A stretch of 64,000 nucleotides of DNA from positions 32,234 to 96,233 of the forward strand of contig NW_026970825.1 of NCBI RefSeq assembly GCF_963678635.1, read 5' to 3'. The DNA is from Symsagittifera roscoffensis. Lineage: Eukaryota; Xenacoelomorpha; Acoela; Convolutidae. The notes under the pieces were generated by a model. The model was not told the origin of the DNA, did not search any database, and was given only the letters and a program-made list of their open reading frames with translations. Made by a program: the position numbers and the translations under genes. This document shows, piece by piece, positions 1 through 12,700 of the stretch (within the stretch, counting starts at the first letter, position 1; each line of letters starts with the position of its first letter).

Positions 1-3000
1 TGATAACAACTATTAACCATTAACTATCAAATTAAAAAGTTTTTGTTGGAGCTTTCTGCGTTCGATTTATTGAATATTGTATTGACAACTAGCTGTCACC
101 CTTTTCTCCTTCTCTATACTGTGTTGAGCTGACGTTTTTTTAGGTTCACACGTAGTGTGCTCCTGTATGATGAAAGTATCGACCAAATCATCGTTGTATT
201 CTAATGACAATTAGCTGATTATGAGCTGTTATGTTCAACTGATATCAAATGAAAAATTCATTAAATTGGTTTCGTTATCTTCTCCTAGTGTGATCTTATG
301 ATAAAATTTCGCTCCAGGTTGATACCTCATGATAATAATAAATTTCACTTTGCCGATCTCTTAGTTAGGCGGAAGATAAGTCTGGAGTTTCCTTTGAAAT
401 TTGAGGGGTTTCAAAAAAGACTTAAACGGATTTTTTGTTGCGTTACACTTAATTTTTCATTCATGATGAAAACCTCGCCCCAGTCTGAGACTTCATGATA
501 ACATCTTTTTCTGATTTAGACGTCTTACTTTTAACAATTATTCAATTAGTGTTTTTTTTTAAATTAATTTTTATGTTCTACTTGTTGAATCATTTTGTCG
601 TCAGTTGCCGTACACTTTTTCTCCATTTCTTTACTGCATTTGACTGAGTTTATGTTGCGTTACACTTAATTTTTCACATATGATGAAAAAATAGCCCCAG
701 GTTGAGACCTCATGATAATAATATATTTCTGATTAAGACGTCTCCCTTTTAACGAACGTTTAATTCGAGTTATTTTCATTTATTTTTTATGTTCCACTTG
801 TTGAATCATTTGTCGACAGTTGCAATACACTTTTTCACTTCTTTACTGCCTTGAACGGATTTTTTGTTGCGTTACACTTAATTTTTCATTCATGATGAAA
901 ACATCGCCCCAGTCTGAGACTTCATGATAACATCTTTTTCTGATTTAGACGTCTCACTTTTAACAATTATTCAATTAGTGTTTTTTTAAATAATATTTAT
1001 GTTCTACTTGTTGAATCATTTTGAACAACAACATGAATAGCTTGCTTAGAAAAGTTAAGTTTCCGCAAATTGATTCGGTTTATGAAATAACTTGAATTCT
1101 TTCGAAAGTTCTAGCACAAAAAGCTTGCTTAGAAAAACTTGAATCTTTTGCGATCCTGTTCTCTCTGTGGAGCATTTTGAAATAGCTTATTAAAAAATCT
1201 AACTTTTCGCCGACTGATTCTCTCAATGAACAACGTGAATTTTTTCAAAGTTTTAATAGCTTGCCTAGAGAAACGTTACTTTTTTCGCGAATTGATTCGC
1301 TCTATAAAACAACCTAAAATTTTTCAATGTTTCATCGCTTGAATAGCTTCTTTATAAGAACAAAGTTTTGCCATCCGAGTTGCTTCATAGAAAATTTTGA
1401 ATGTTTTCAAAGTTTCATAGCTTGATTAGCTTGCTTAAGAAAACATCAATTTTTTGGGAACAGATTCTTTCTATGAACCCTAAAATTTTCAAACCGATTT
1501 ACGATATGGCTTAGCTTGGATAGGATAGTTTCCTTACTTGGATAACTTGGTCAGAACAACAACTAAGTTTTTGCGAGCCAATTAAAATTGGAGGCGGGCT
1601 TGCTAGTACTGGCTAAATAAAAGAAAATTCGATCATTTTTTGTTCTGTGGGTGAGAAGTTACGTTGACAGTTACCTTATAGTTCTTAAGTTATTTATCAT
1701 TCAAATTCAGCTTGCGTCTGTCTGATAACAACTATTAACCATTAACTATCAAATTAAAAAGTTTTTGTTGGAGCTTTCTGCGTTCGATTTATTGAATATT
1801 GTATTGACAACTAGCTGTCACCCTTTTCTCCTTCTCTATACTGTGTTAAGCTGACGTTTTTTTAGGTTCACACGTAGTGTGCTCCTGTATGATGAAAGTA
1901 TCGACCAAAGTATCGTTGTATTCTAATGACAATTAGCTGATTATGAGCTGTTATGTTCAACTGATATCAAATGAAAAATTCATTAAATTGGTTTCGTTAT
2001 CTTCTCCTAGTGTGATCTTATGATAAAATTTCGCTCCAGGTTGATACCTCATGATAATAATAAATTTCACTTTGCCGATCTCTTAGTTAGGCGGAAGATA
2101 AGTCTGGAGTTTCCTTTGAAATTTAAGGGGTTTCAAAAAAGCCTTAAACGGATTTTTTGTTGCGTTACACTTAATTTTTCATTCATGATGAAAACCTCGC
2201 CCCAGTCTGAGACTTCATGATAACATCTTTTTCTGATTTAGACGTCTCACTTTTAACAATTATTCAATTAGTGTTTTTTAAAATAATATTTATGTTCTAC
2301 TTGTTGAATCATTTTGTCGTCAGTTGCCGTACACTTTTTCTCCATTTCTTTACTGCATTTGACTTAGTTTATGTTGCGTTACACTTAATTTTTCACATAT
2401 GATGAAAAAATAGCCTCAGGTTGAGACCTCATGATAATAATATATTTCTGATTAAGACGTCTCCCTTTTAACGAACGTTTAATTCGAGTTATTTTCATTT
2501 ATTTTTTATGTTCCACTCGTTGAATCATTTGTCGACAGTTGCAATACACTTTTTCACTTCTTTACTGCCTTGAACGGATTTTTTGTTGTGTTTACACTTA
2601 ATTTTTCACTTTTCTGCTATTCAAGCTATGAAACTTTGAATTCTTTAAAATTATTTTATGGACAAATTAGTTCGCAAGAAGTTCAATTTTTCTAATTTTT
2701 TGTTAAATTTACACTTAATATCACTTTTCTGATTTAGACGTCTCACTTTTAACAATTATTTAATTAGAGGTTTTTTCAATTATTTTTTATGTTTTACTTG
2801 TTGAATCATTTTGAACAACAACATGAATAGCTTGCTTAGAAAAGTTAAGTTTCCGCAAATTGATTCGGTTTATGAAATAACTTGAATTCTTTCGAAAGTT
2901 CTAGCACAAAAAGCTTGCTTAGAAAAACTTGAATCTTTTGCGATCCTGTTCTCTCTGTGGAGCATTTTGAAATAGCTTATTAAAAAATCTAACTTTTCGC

Positions 3001-3939
3001 CGACTGATTCTCTCAATGAACAACGTGAATTTTTTCAAAGTTTTAATAGCTTGCCTAGAGAAACGTTACTTTTTTCGCGAATTGATTCGCTCTATAAAAC
3101 AATCTAAAATTTTTCAATGTTTCATCGCTTGAATAGCTTCTTTATAAGAACAAAGTTTTGCCATCCGAGTTGCTTCATAGAAAATTTTGAATGTTTTCAA
3201 AGTTTCATAGCTTGATTAGCTTGCTTAAGAAAACATCAATTTTTTGGGAACAGATTCTTTCTATGAACCCTAAAATTTTCAAACCGATTTACGATATGGC
3301 TTAGCTTGGATAGGATAGTTTCCTTACTTGGATAACTTGGTCAGAACAACAACTAAGTTTTTGCGAACCAATTAAAATTGGAGGCGGGCTTGCTAGTACT
3401 GGCTAAATAAAATAAAATTCGATCATTTTTTGTTCTGTGGGTGAGAAGTTACGTTGACAGTTACCTTATAGTTCTTAAGTTATTTATCATTCAAATTCAG
3501 CTTGCGTCTGTCTGATAACAACTATTAACCATTAACTATCAAATTAAAAAGTTTTTGTTGGAGCTTTCTGCGTTCGATTTATTGAATATTGTATTGACAA
3601 CTAGCTGTCACCCTTTTCTCCTTCTCTATACTGTGTTAAGCTGACGTTTTTTAGGTTCACACGTAGTGTGCTCCTGTATGATGAAAGTATCGACCAAAGT
3701 ATCGTTGTATTCTAATGACAATTAGCTGATTATGAGCTGTTATGTTCAACTGATATCAAATGAAAAATTCATTAAATTGGTTTCGTTATCTTCTCCTAGT
3801 GTGATCTTATGATAAAATTTCGCTCCAGGTTGATACCTCATGATAATAATAAATTTCACTTTGCCGATCTCTTAGTTAGGCGGAAGATAAGTCTGGAGTT
3901 TCCTTTGAAATTTGAGGGGTTTCAAAAAAGCCTTAAACG

Positions 3940-5240
3940 GATTTTTTGTTGCGTTACACTTAATTTTTCATTCATGATGAAAACCTCGCCCCAGTCTGAG
4001 ACTTCATGATAACATCTTTTTCTGATTTAGACGTCTTACTTTTAACAATTATTCAATTAGTGTTTTTTTTTAAATTAATTTTTATGTTCTACTTGTTGAA
4101 TCATTTTGTCGTCAGTTGCCGTACACTTTTTCTCCATTTCTTTACTGCATTTGACTGAGTTTATGTTGCGTTACACTTAATTTTTCACATATGATGAAAA
4201 AATAGCCCCAGGTTGAGACCTCATGATAATAATATATTTCTGATTAAGACGTCTCCCTTTTAACGAACGTTTAATTCGAGTTATTTTCATTTATTTTTTA
4301 TGTTCCACTCGTTGAATCATTTGTCGACAGTTGCAATACACTTTTTCACTTCTTTACTGCCTTGAACGGATTTTTTGTTGCGTTACACTTAATTTTTCAT
4401 TCATGATGAAAACATCGCCCCAGTCTGAGACTTCATGATAACATCTTTTTCTGATTTAGACGTCTCACTTTTAACAATTATTCAATTAGTGTTTTTTTAA
4501 ATAATATTTATGTTCTACTTGTTGAATCATTTTGTCGTCAGTTGCCGTACACTTTTTCTCCATTTCTTTACTGCATTTGACTTAGTTTATGTTGCGTTAC
4601 ACTTAATTTTTCACATATGATGAAAAAATAGCCTCAGGTTGAGACCTCATGATAATAATATATTTCTGATTAAGACGTCTCCCTTTTAACGAACGTTTAA
4701 TTCGAGTTATTTTCATTTATTTTTTATGTTCCACTTGTTGAATCATTTGTCGACAGTTGCAATACACTTTTTCACTTCTTTACTGCCTTGAACGGATTTT
4801 TTGTTGCGTTACACTTAATTTTTCATTCATGATGAAAACATCGCCCCAGTCTGAGACTTCATGATAACATCTTTTTCTGATTTAGACGTCTCATTTTTAA
4901 CAATTATTCAATTAGTGTTTTTTTAAATAATATTTATGTTCTACTTGTTGAATCATTTTGTCGTCAGTTGCCGTACACTTTTTCTCCATTTCTTTACTGC
5001 ATTTGACTTAGTTTATGTTGCGTTACACTTAATTTTTCACATATGATGAAAAAATAGCCTCAGGTTGAGACCTCATGATAATAATATATTTCTGATTAAG
5101 ACGTCTCCCTTTTAACGAACGTTTAATTTGAGTTATTTTCATTTATTTTTTATGTTCCACTCGTTGAATCATTTGTCGACAGTTGCAATACACTTTTTCA
5201 CTTCTTTACTGCCTTGAACGGATTTTTTGTTTTGTTTACA
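3940..5240. repeat. Internal subrepeats of about 425 bp inside the array
   Basis: Within unit 3 a block containing GAACGGATTTTTTGTT and the phrase CGCCCCAGTCTGAGAC recurs about every 425 bp. Each block is itself two diverged halves of about 210 bp, shown by the paired phrases CAGTCTGAGACTTCATGATA and CAGGTTGAGACCTCATGATA. Copy number of this block explains most of the length difference between units. It is a nested, higher-order repeat structure. Confidence 0.8.
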
Positions 5241-5459
5241 CTTAATTTTTCACTTTTCTGCTATTCAAGCTATGAAACTTTGAATTCTTTAAAATTATTT
5301 TATGGACAAATTAGTTCGCAAGAAGTTCAGTTTTTCTAAGTTTTCTTAAATTTACACTTAATATCACTTTTCTGATTTAGACGTCTCACTTTTAACAATT
5401 ATTTAATTAGAGGTTTTTTCAATTATTTTTTACGTTTTACTTGTTGAATCATTTTGAAC

Positions 5460-6800
5460 AACAACATGAATAGCTTGCTTAGAAAAGTTAAGTTTCCGCA
5501 AATTGATTCGGTTTATGAAATAACTTGAATTCTTTCGAAAGTTCTAGCACAAAAAGCTTGCTTAGAATAACTTGTTTTTTTTTTCGCGAACCAGTTAGGT
5601 CTAAGAAATAACTTGAATTCGAAAACCGATTTGTTCCTTAAAATAACTCAAACTTTTTCCATTTTTTATCGGTTCAGTGACTGCAAAGGAAAAAACTTCA
5701 ATTTTTTGCTATCCGATTCTCTGCATAAAAACTTAGAAAAACTGAACTTCTTGCGAACTAATTTGTCCATAAAATAATTTTAAAGAATTCAAAGTTTCAT
5801 AGCTTGAATAGCTTGCAAAGAAAAACTCTGCTTTTTCGTGCTTTGTTTCGATCTACGAATTTAATTGAAATGTTTCATACCTGAATAGCTTGCTTAGAAA
5901 AACTTCAAGATGTTCAAATCGGATAGAGTCGATGAAATATCTTGAAATATTTCATAGCTTGAAGAGCTTGCTCAGGAAAACATAAGCTTTTCGCGAACTG
6001 ATTCGGTTCAAGAAATAAATTGAAGCCTTCAAGCATGAGCCAAATAGCTAGCATAATAAAACATTTTTTTGGTAATCACTTTGATCTATGAAATATCTTG
6101 AAATAATTCAGAGTTCCATCGCTTGATTGGCTCCAAAAGAAGAACTTGAACAGTTGCTGTAAAATTAACTTCTGAAATAATTTCAAGTATTTCGAAGTTT
6201 CATCGGTTTTCGAAGTTTCATCGACTTCAGCAGAAAGTTTGATTTTTTCTTTATCCGATTCGCTTTAGTTTGTTTCAAAGATTCCAAGCTTGAAGAGATT
6301 GCCTAGAGAATCTGAAGTTTTCTAATTTGGTTTATGGATGAACTTGAAAACATGTTGATTAATTCTAACAAACAAATTGAATTGTTTCAGTTTCATAGCT
6401 TCAGAAGCATGCTGGGGTCGCTTACATGGCTTTAAAATATAAAATAATTTTGGGCCATCCAATTTGCTTCATTTCAAAGATTCATAGCATAAAAATCTTG
6501 CTTAGAAAAATGAATTTTTTGAAAACTGGTTTGGTCTATCAAATAAAGAAAAATTGTTTCCTCTGCTGAATGGCTGCAATAGAAAAAAAATATATTTTTG
6601 CTATGCGATATCCTTCATGAAATAACTAAAATTATTTAGTTTTGTAACTTGAATGGCCCAAGTAGAAAAACTAAAAAAAAGTTTTGCCATTCAACTCCCG
6701 TAATGAAAAACTACAAAAGGTCTTTCTTTGCCAACCGATTTTCTCCATGAAATAAGTTGAAAATTTCAAAGTTTTTGCTTAATGGCTTGCCTAGAAAAAC
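5460..6800. repeat. Degenerate short-period repeat field
   Basis: Phrases such as TCATAGCTTGAATAGCTTGC, CTTAGAAAAACTTGAA and CTATGAAATAACTTGAA recur every roughly 65-75 bp in strongly diverged form. The same field, shorter, is present at about 1020-1600 and 2810-3400 in the other units. It looks like an old minisatellite carried inside the larger unit. No coding sequence is seen. Confidence 0.65.
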
Positions 6801-8110
6801 TTGAATCTTTTGCGATCCTGTTCTCTCTGTGGAGCATTTTGAAATAGCTTATTAAAAAATCTAACTTTTCGCCGACTGATTCTCTCAATGAACAACGTGA
6901 ATTTTTTCAAAGTTTTAATAGCTTGCCTAGAGAAACGTTACTTTTTTCGCGAATTGATTCGCTCTATAAAACAACCTAAAATTTTTCAATGTTTCATCGC
7001 TTGAATAGCTTCTTTATAAGAACAAAGTTTCGCCATCCGAGTTGCTTCATAGAAAATTTTGAATGTTTTCAAAGTTTCATAGCTTGATTAGCTTGCTTAA
7101 GAAAACATCAATTTTTTGGGAACAGATTCTTTCTATGAACCCTAAAATTTTCAAACCGATTTACGATATGGCTTAGCTTGGATAGGATAGTTTCCTTACT
7201 TGGATAACTTGGTCAGAACAACAACTAAGTTTTTGCGAGCCAATTAAAATTGGAGGCGGGCTTGCTAGTACTGGCTAAATAAAATAAAATTCGATCATTT
7301 TTTGTTCTGTGGGTGAGAAGTTACGTTGACAGTTACCTTTTAGTTCTTAAGTTATTTATCATTCAAATTCAGCTTGCGTCTGTCTGATAACAACTATTAA
7401 CCATTACTATCAAATTAAAAAGTTTTTGTTGGAGCTTTCTGCGTTCGATTTATTGAATATTGTATTGACAACTAGCTGTCACCCTTTTCTCCTCTATATT
7501 GTGTTAAGCTGACGTTTTTTTAGGTTCACACGTAGTGTGCTCCTGTATGATGAAAGTATCGACCAAAGTATCGTTGTATTCTAATGACAATTAGCTGATT
7601 ATGAGCTGTTATGTTCAACTGATATCAAATGAAAAATTCATTAAATTGGTTTCGTTATCTTCTCCTAGTGTGATCTTATGATAAAATTTCGCTCCAGGTT
7701 GATACCTCATGATAATAATAAATTTCACTTTGCCGATCTCTTAGTTAGGCGGAAGATAAGTCTGGAGTTTCCTTTGAAATTTGAGGGGTTTCAAAAACAA
7801 ATAGCATTTTTAGGATGTTTTTTTTCGTCTGAATGAACAGCTAGTTAGAATTTATCTCATGCCAATAGACTCAATTGTTTATCGCTACACCCCTACCCTG
7901 TCTGAGCAATTTTAGTCGTAATATCTTGCTGTAAAAACATTTAGATAGCGAACAGATTGGATCATTTGGAGCAACTGTTCTCTAAGTTAATCCAACAGTC
8001 TTTTTTTTTCTTGAAACTGAAGAAAAATTTTGGGTTTTCTCATTAAAGAGTTTTTTTATAATACAACTAAACGACCCTATCTCAGAAAAACACTCGAAAA
8101 AAGAGTTCTA

Positions 8111-8425
8111 TGTAGGTCGCGATGGATTTTTTGCTTTTGTTTTCAAGTTTATACTTTTTCGCTGGTTAACTTATGATTTCTTATTAAAATTCAGTTGATT
8201 TCCTTTTTTAAGAGGCAAACTCCACTATCGAACAGCATACGTATAAAAGTCAGGAAAAACGTTTCGAAAGTGGAAATTAATTGTCAGATTTCCCAGCGAA
8301 ATAAAATTGTCCATTTTGATCCAGTTGTCTCAAATTGGTTTAATTTTATCAAAAAAGTGTCAATCATGAATTGTTTTAGAAATTTAAAGAGCTTTAAAGC
8401 CATTTTTTCGAAATTCGAGAAAAAA
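8111..8425 (+). repeat. Dispersed repeat family, copy 1
   Basis: This stretch, starting ATGTAGGTCGCGATG, is clearly related to 20785-21120 and more weakly to 10405-10560 and 23240-23400. Shared phrases include TTCAGTTGATTTCCTTT, TTTCGAAAGTGGAA and TTTCCCAGCG. The 132-codon open frame over this copy is not preserved in the others, so I treat it as chance. Confidence 0.6.
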
Positions 8426-8702
8426 AATAAATTAGATTTTTTAATAGGAAGTAAGTATTTTTGTTCCATTCATTTGCAGGGTGGCGCTGTTTTAAAACAA
8501 GGGTGTTTTAAAACAGTGTTTGAAAACGCTTGTTATTTTTCAATGCTTAAGGTTATTGAGGTGTATATAAAGCAAAAGGAGGCAGACAAATAAATTTAAA
8601 CCTTAAATCTTTTTGCTTTATATGCACCTCGTTTTACTAAGATTCACAACTTGCTAAGAAAACTTAAAACAACAGATGTTAGGAAAATCGATTTGGCTGA
8701 CC

Positions 8703-9068
8703 CAGGGGCGGATTTAGGATTTTCTCGAGGGGGGGGGGATTTTTTTGGTCGACCAAATTGATTTTCTGAGCTCTCCTTAATCACTATAAAGACCTCATTC
8801 TGACCAAATTTTCTGCGCCGCAGGAAAAATGTTTGAAAAAAAAACAGACCAAAAAAGGCGTTTTTTGCAAAAATTTTGACCGAAAAATTACCGCTTTTTC
8901 GGCGCGCGCTCCCGCCTCAAAATTAGTATAGATTAGCGCCGAAGGTGCCTTTAGAAAAATGGTCCGTCACCCAAAATGGATATCTCAAAAAAGTACAAAG
9001 GGTGGTCTCTGGGTTACCAGGGAGTCGAAACGCTGAGAGGGGGGCATCCCCCCCTAAATCCGCCCCTA
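8703..9068. mobile_element. hAT-type MITE with 8-bp target duplication
   Basis: The 366-bp element starts CAGGGGCGGATTTAGG and ends CCTAAATCCGCCCCTA, an inverted repeat with one terminal mismatch. It is flanked by the direct repeat GGCTGACC at 8695-8702 and 9069-9076. An 8-bp target duplication with CAGGG-type ends is the signature of hAT transposons. It has no open frame, so it is non-autonomous. It sits upstream of the first delta-catenin exon seen. Confidence 0.85.
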
Positions 9069-9097
9069 GGCTGACCTTTCCTTTAAACTAAAGGCCC

Positions 9098-9345
9098 TTG
9101 TCCCGAGTTTTTCCGTTGATGAGATTCGTTCACACCGATAGGCACCAGCGGACTTAGAGGGGCGGACGCACCCCCCCCCCCCTCTCCCTCAGGGATTCGA
9201 CCCCCTGCCTAGCCAAAGGGTCCCCCACTTTGTACTATTTTGAGATATCCATTTTTGGTGACGGACCATTTTTCTAAAGGCACCGTCGGCGCCAATATAT
9301 ACTTATTTTGACACCCCTCGAGAAAACCCTAGATCCGCCCAGCCG
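9098..9345. mobile_element. Inverted, degenerate copy of the same MITE family
   Basis: The stretch contains the reverse complement of internal MITE phrases (TACTATTTTGAGATATCCAT, GACGGACCATTTTTCTAAAG) and ends CCTCGAGAAAACCCTAGATCCGCCC. No target duplication is visible. Its left flank (GAGATTCGTTCACACCGATA) is shared with 10237-10410, so that flank belongs to the repeat too. Confidence 0.6.
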
Positions 9346-9568
9346 ATAGATACAAAAAATATCAAAACTTGCCTTCTTTTTAAGAGCATTGAACGAATCG
9401 TCAAAAATATCCGACATTATGATTTTAAACTTGTTTTAAAACAGTTTTAAACGTTTTTTTTTTTATCAAAACAAAGCACTTTAGAGGTCACCCTGTTCAT
9501 TTGCCTTCATTGACTCTTTTTCAACTGTCTGTTGGCCATGTTTGCCCTGTACCATTGAGCTTTTTCAG

Positions 9569-9722
9569 TGGTGTCCTCGATTACGATTTACCGTGCGGAA
9601 GAGCCTGGGTCTGCCATTGCTACGGGAATTGCTGGCCACTTTTGAGAACGACTTCGTCATTGCTGCAGTAGCGGGAGCTCTGAAAAACATCTGCATTGAT
9701 CTTGACAACAAGAAATTGATCG
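9569..9722 (+). CDS. CTNND: Delta-catenin exon: armadillo repeat
   Basis: The exon follows the acceptor TTTTTCAG and ends before GTAAGC in phase 1. It starts with TGG in phase 0 and encodes VRKSLGLPLLRELL and ALKNICIDLDNKKLI, the helices 2-3 pattern of a late p120-type armadillo repeat. The preceding exon is not found in the 9.5 kb upstream, which is repetitive, so that intron is at least this long. Confidence 0.9.
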
Positions 9723-12700
9723 GTAAGCAATTTAAGCAAAAAAATCATTGTTAGTTTGTCGGGTATTATCTTTCTGACGCATGATCTGTAGTACAATTTT
9801 TTTGACGTCCAAAAAATTTTTTTCATGAAAATTTTGTTCCAAAATTACTTTTGAATGTTAAATTCATATATCGTCGTTGTTTAGAATTTTTTTCTTTTCT
9901 ATATCTTCATATAAACGCAAAATTCTAATAATTAAGAAAGTTTTTCAAATAAAAATACCAAACTTGAAAATAGTTAAGCAATGAATTGCAGAGCCTTTTG
10001 GTGAAACAAGAAGCATTTCAAAAAAATCCTGACAATTTTTTGCTCTCGCAATGTGATCACTTTAAACTTTATCAGATTTCAAATAATTTTTCAGGAAGTG
10101 TCTTGCAATCGGGGCCTGGTTTTTTCACGTAAACCATTTTTCTTTCAAATCTGTCAGTTTCAAAGCTCTTGTATAGTTCTTAAAAAGATTTTTTGTTTTT
10201 CAGGAAAGTCTTAAAATGATCTAATAACTACAAATGTGCATTGTCCCGAGTTTCGTTGATGAGATTCGTTCACACCGATAGGTACCAGTGGGTTTAGAGG
10301 GGCGGACGCATCCGCACCCCCTTCCCTCTCTCCCTCAGGAATTCGACCCCCTGTCTACGTACGGGTCCCCACTTGTACTATTTTGAGATATCCATTTTTG
10401 GTGACGGTTTCTAGTGAAAAGTAGAACTTAGTTTTTAGATTCCCGGTGAAATAAAAATGTGCCAATCAATCCAGTTTTCTCAAATTGAGGTAATTTTGTC
10501 GAAAAAGAGTGAATCATAAAATTTTCCTAAAATTCAAAGAGTGTTAAGGCCGGATATGTTTAACTTTGAAAGTCGAAAGTTGAAATTTTTACAAATTTCA
10601 TCAGTTTTTTCTCCTTCCTTCCGTTCATTGGCTTTTTTTCAAATATCTGTTGGCTAAGTTTGAATTTTCAAACACTAATAGGTTCTTTCCGAATTGGTCT
10701 GAAGGTTACGCGGTTGCCTTGGAATCCTATGGTCTGGGGTTTAAGTCCTGGTTGGACCTGAATTTTTTCAGCAGATATGATTTTTTTCAGGGAAAGTTTG
10801 ATTTTTTATACTTTCGTTTGTCTGCTTATTTTTGTCGGCTTAGTTGCCAATGCATGTAGATTTTTCCTTGAACAATTTTTTTTCTATATCTGACAGTCAC
10901 CCTGTTATTCTGTCAATTTACCAGCTTGGTTTTTGATTGAAAACTTTTTCATTAAATGGTTTCGGCTCATGGCATGGTATAACGGCGCTTTTGTTTCGTG
11001 CTCAATAGGTGTCTACCCAAGTACTGATCGCCTATTGGCCGCTCGGTTAATGACACTAAAAGCTTATTTAATGCTTGTGGTTTTGTTTTGTACTGTTTTT
11101 ATTCAGTTTTGATTATATTTTTGTCGTAATGATTTCGTCTTATTTTCTATTCGTATGCTTGCAATGCTACGCTTGCGTTTTATCGCAAGTGATACGAACC
11201 TGTGCTTCGTTCTGTGTAAATTTTGGGTTTAGAAACTCAATATTTCAATCAAATAGGTAGCTCTATTTGCAAAGGCGAGCATTGTGTTATCAATACAATT
11301 CAACTTTTTCCGATCTAACTCGTCGTAATTAAAATGCTCATTCTGATGGCATTTTTGCTGCTTAGAACTAGCAATAGAGATGGCAATTATTAGCATATGC
11401 TAGCCGTATTTTTGGTGGCTGTTTTGATAAAGTCAGCTCATGGCGCAGATGCGAGGACGTGAGGTTCTCAATCTCCAGGTTGGGGTTTCGATTTCATGTA
11501 ACTTCTTAGTGCCAATTTGGTGTTTTGTCGCCTCTGATTTCTTGTCTTGTGTTTTCTTCTGTGTTCAATTTAGAGTGATTTTTGAGCTTGATCAATTCGC
11601 CGCTTGCGCAACGCGTTAAAAGAAAAATGGAAATTTCCCATATTAGCATTTTTCAAGTTTACAGAAATTGATCTAAGCTTAAATATAAGTTTCTGGAGAA
11701 AAAAAAGTCGAGCACAAATATTCCGTCAGTTACTAGTTACATGTTACATGTTACATTTTCTACAGAAAGACCAAAAGTGATTTTTGTCCACCACCTCAAT
11801 CTTTTTTGGTTTCAGGTGTGCATTGTACCTCTGAACTGATCAAACACCTGCCAGTCGACATTGAGAACAACTTTGAGAACGTGTACTGTGAGAAAGTGGC
11901 CTTCGTCCTCCTTTGTCTGAAGGAGCTCTGTCGAGAGACTAAGTCCTGGGTGGGGGACGAGAGAGCGAAGGAGAAACAGAAGGTGCATGAGGACAACTGC
12001 AGGTAGGTGTCACCTCACAAAACGGAGTGAGTGTGTTCTGCTGTTGTGCTAATAAATGTAGAATCGGTTATTATAAATTAAGAAATGTATTTTATGGTGG
12101 AATTGGGTACTACTTAGAACCAAGCAATTTTTTTTCCTGGATGTGCATTCAAATTTCCCCAAACCCGGGCATTAATATCAAACATTTGATCACTTTGAAC
12201 AAGTACCCAAAAGAGAGTCTTATTGTCATTGTTTCAAAACACGTAAGAGGAAATGTGTGGCCCAGCGAACAAAAAAATCTCTCAAAGATTTCTGTTGATC
12301 TCAATATATAAACTTGACATATAATTCAATAGTGTAATCAATTAAGTTGAGTTAATCAATGCGAAGACTGTTTTTTTTAAGCTTTTTATCATTTCTACGA
12401 TATTTGCACAGCAACCGGCTACTCTTTGTGTTATTTAGTTGTTGCTATAACAACTCAATGTTGCGATTGGTTACTCGTATGCTCAATTTTAGATCGGAAT
12501 TTGTTCGTTATTGAGGTAATGATATTCTCTGTTCCTATTGCCTACTCCTACTCTTGTATAAAATGACGGTATCAGGTTGTTAGTAATTGCATCCTCATAA
12601 ATCATTTGATAGATGATTTAATTGATTGTCGAATATACCTAAGTCTTTTTAAACAGAACCCTTAGCTGATGTCTGGAACCCTGAAAATGTTGCAAATCAT

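Larger units (their letters stand above)
1..7797. repeat. Tandem array of 1.7-3.9 kb repeat units
   Basis: The sequence starting TGATAACAACTATTAACC at position 1 recurs at 1723, 3513 and 7385, giving units of 1722, 1790 and 3872 bp and a last partial unit that loses homology near 7797. Units are almost identical in their shared parts, so the array is young. Length differences come from internal subrepeats and from an inserted field of short degenerate repeats in unit 3. The small open frames inside recur with the unit and have no protein character, so no gene is called. It probably lies in an intron or upstream flank of the delta-catenin gene. Confidence 0.9.

Noticed and set aside
298-4009. 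Three near-identical 66-codon open frames at 298, 2020 and 3809
   Set aside because: They recur because the whole repeat unit recurs; composition is not protein-like and neighbouring repeat copies break them.
10650-10859. 69-codon open frame and a tRNA-like GGGTTTAAGTCC stretch
   Set aside because: The B-box match is poor, no cloverleaf is visible and the frame has no splice context; probably a decayed tRNA-derived repeat.
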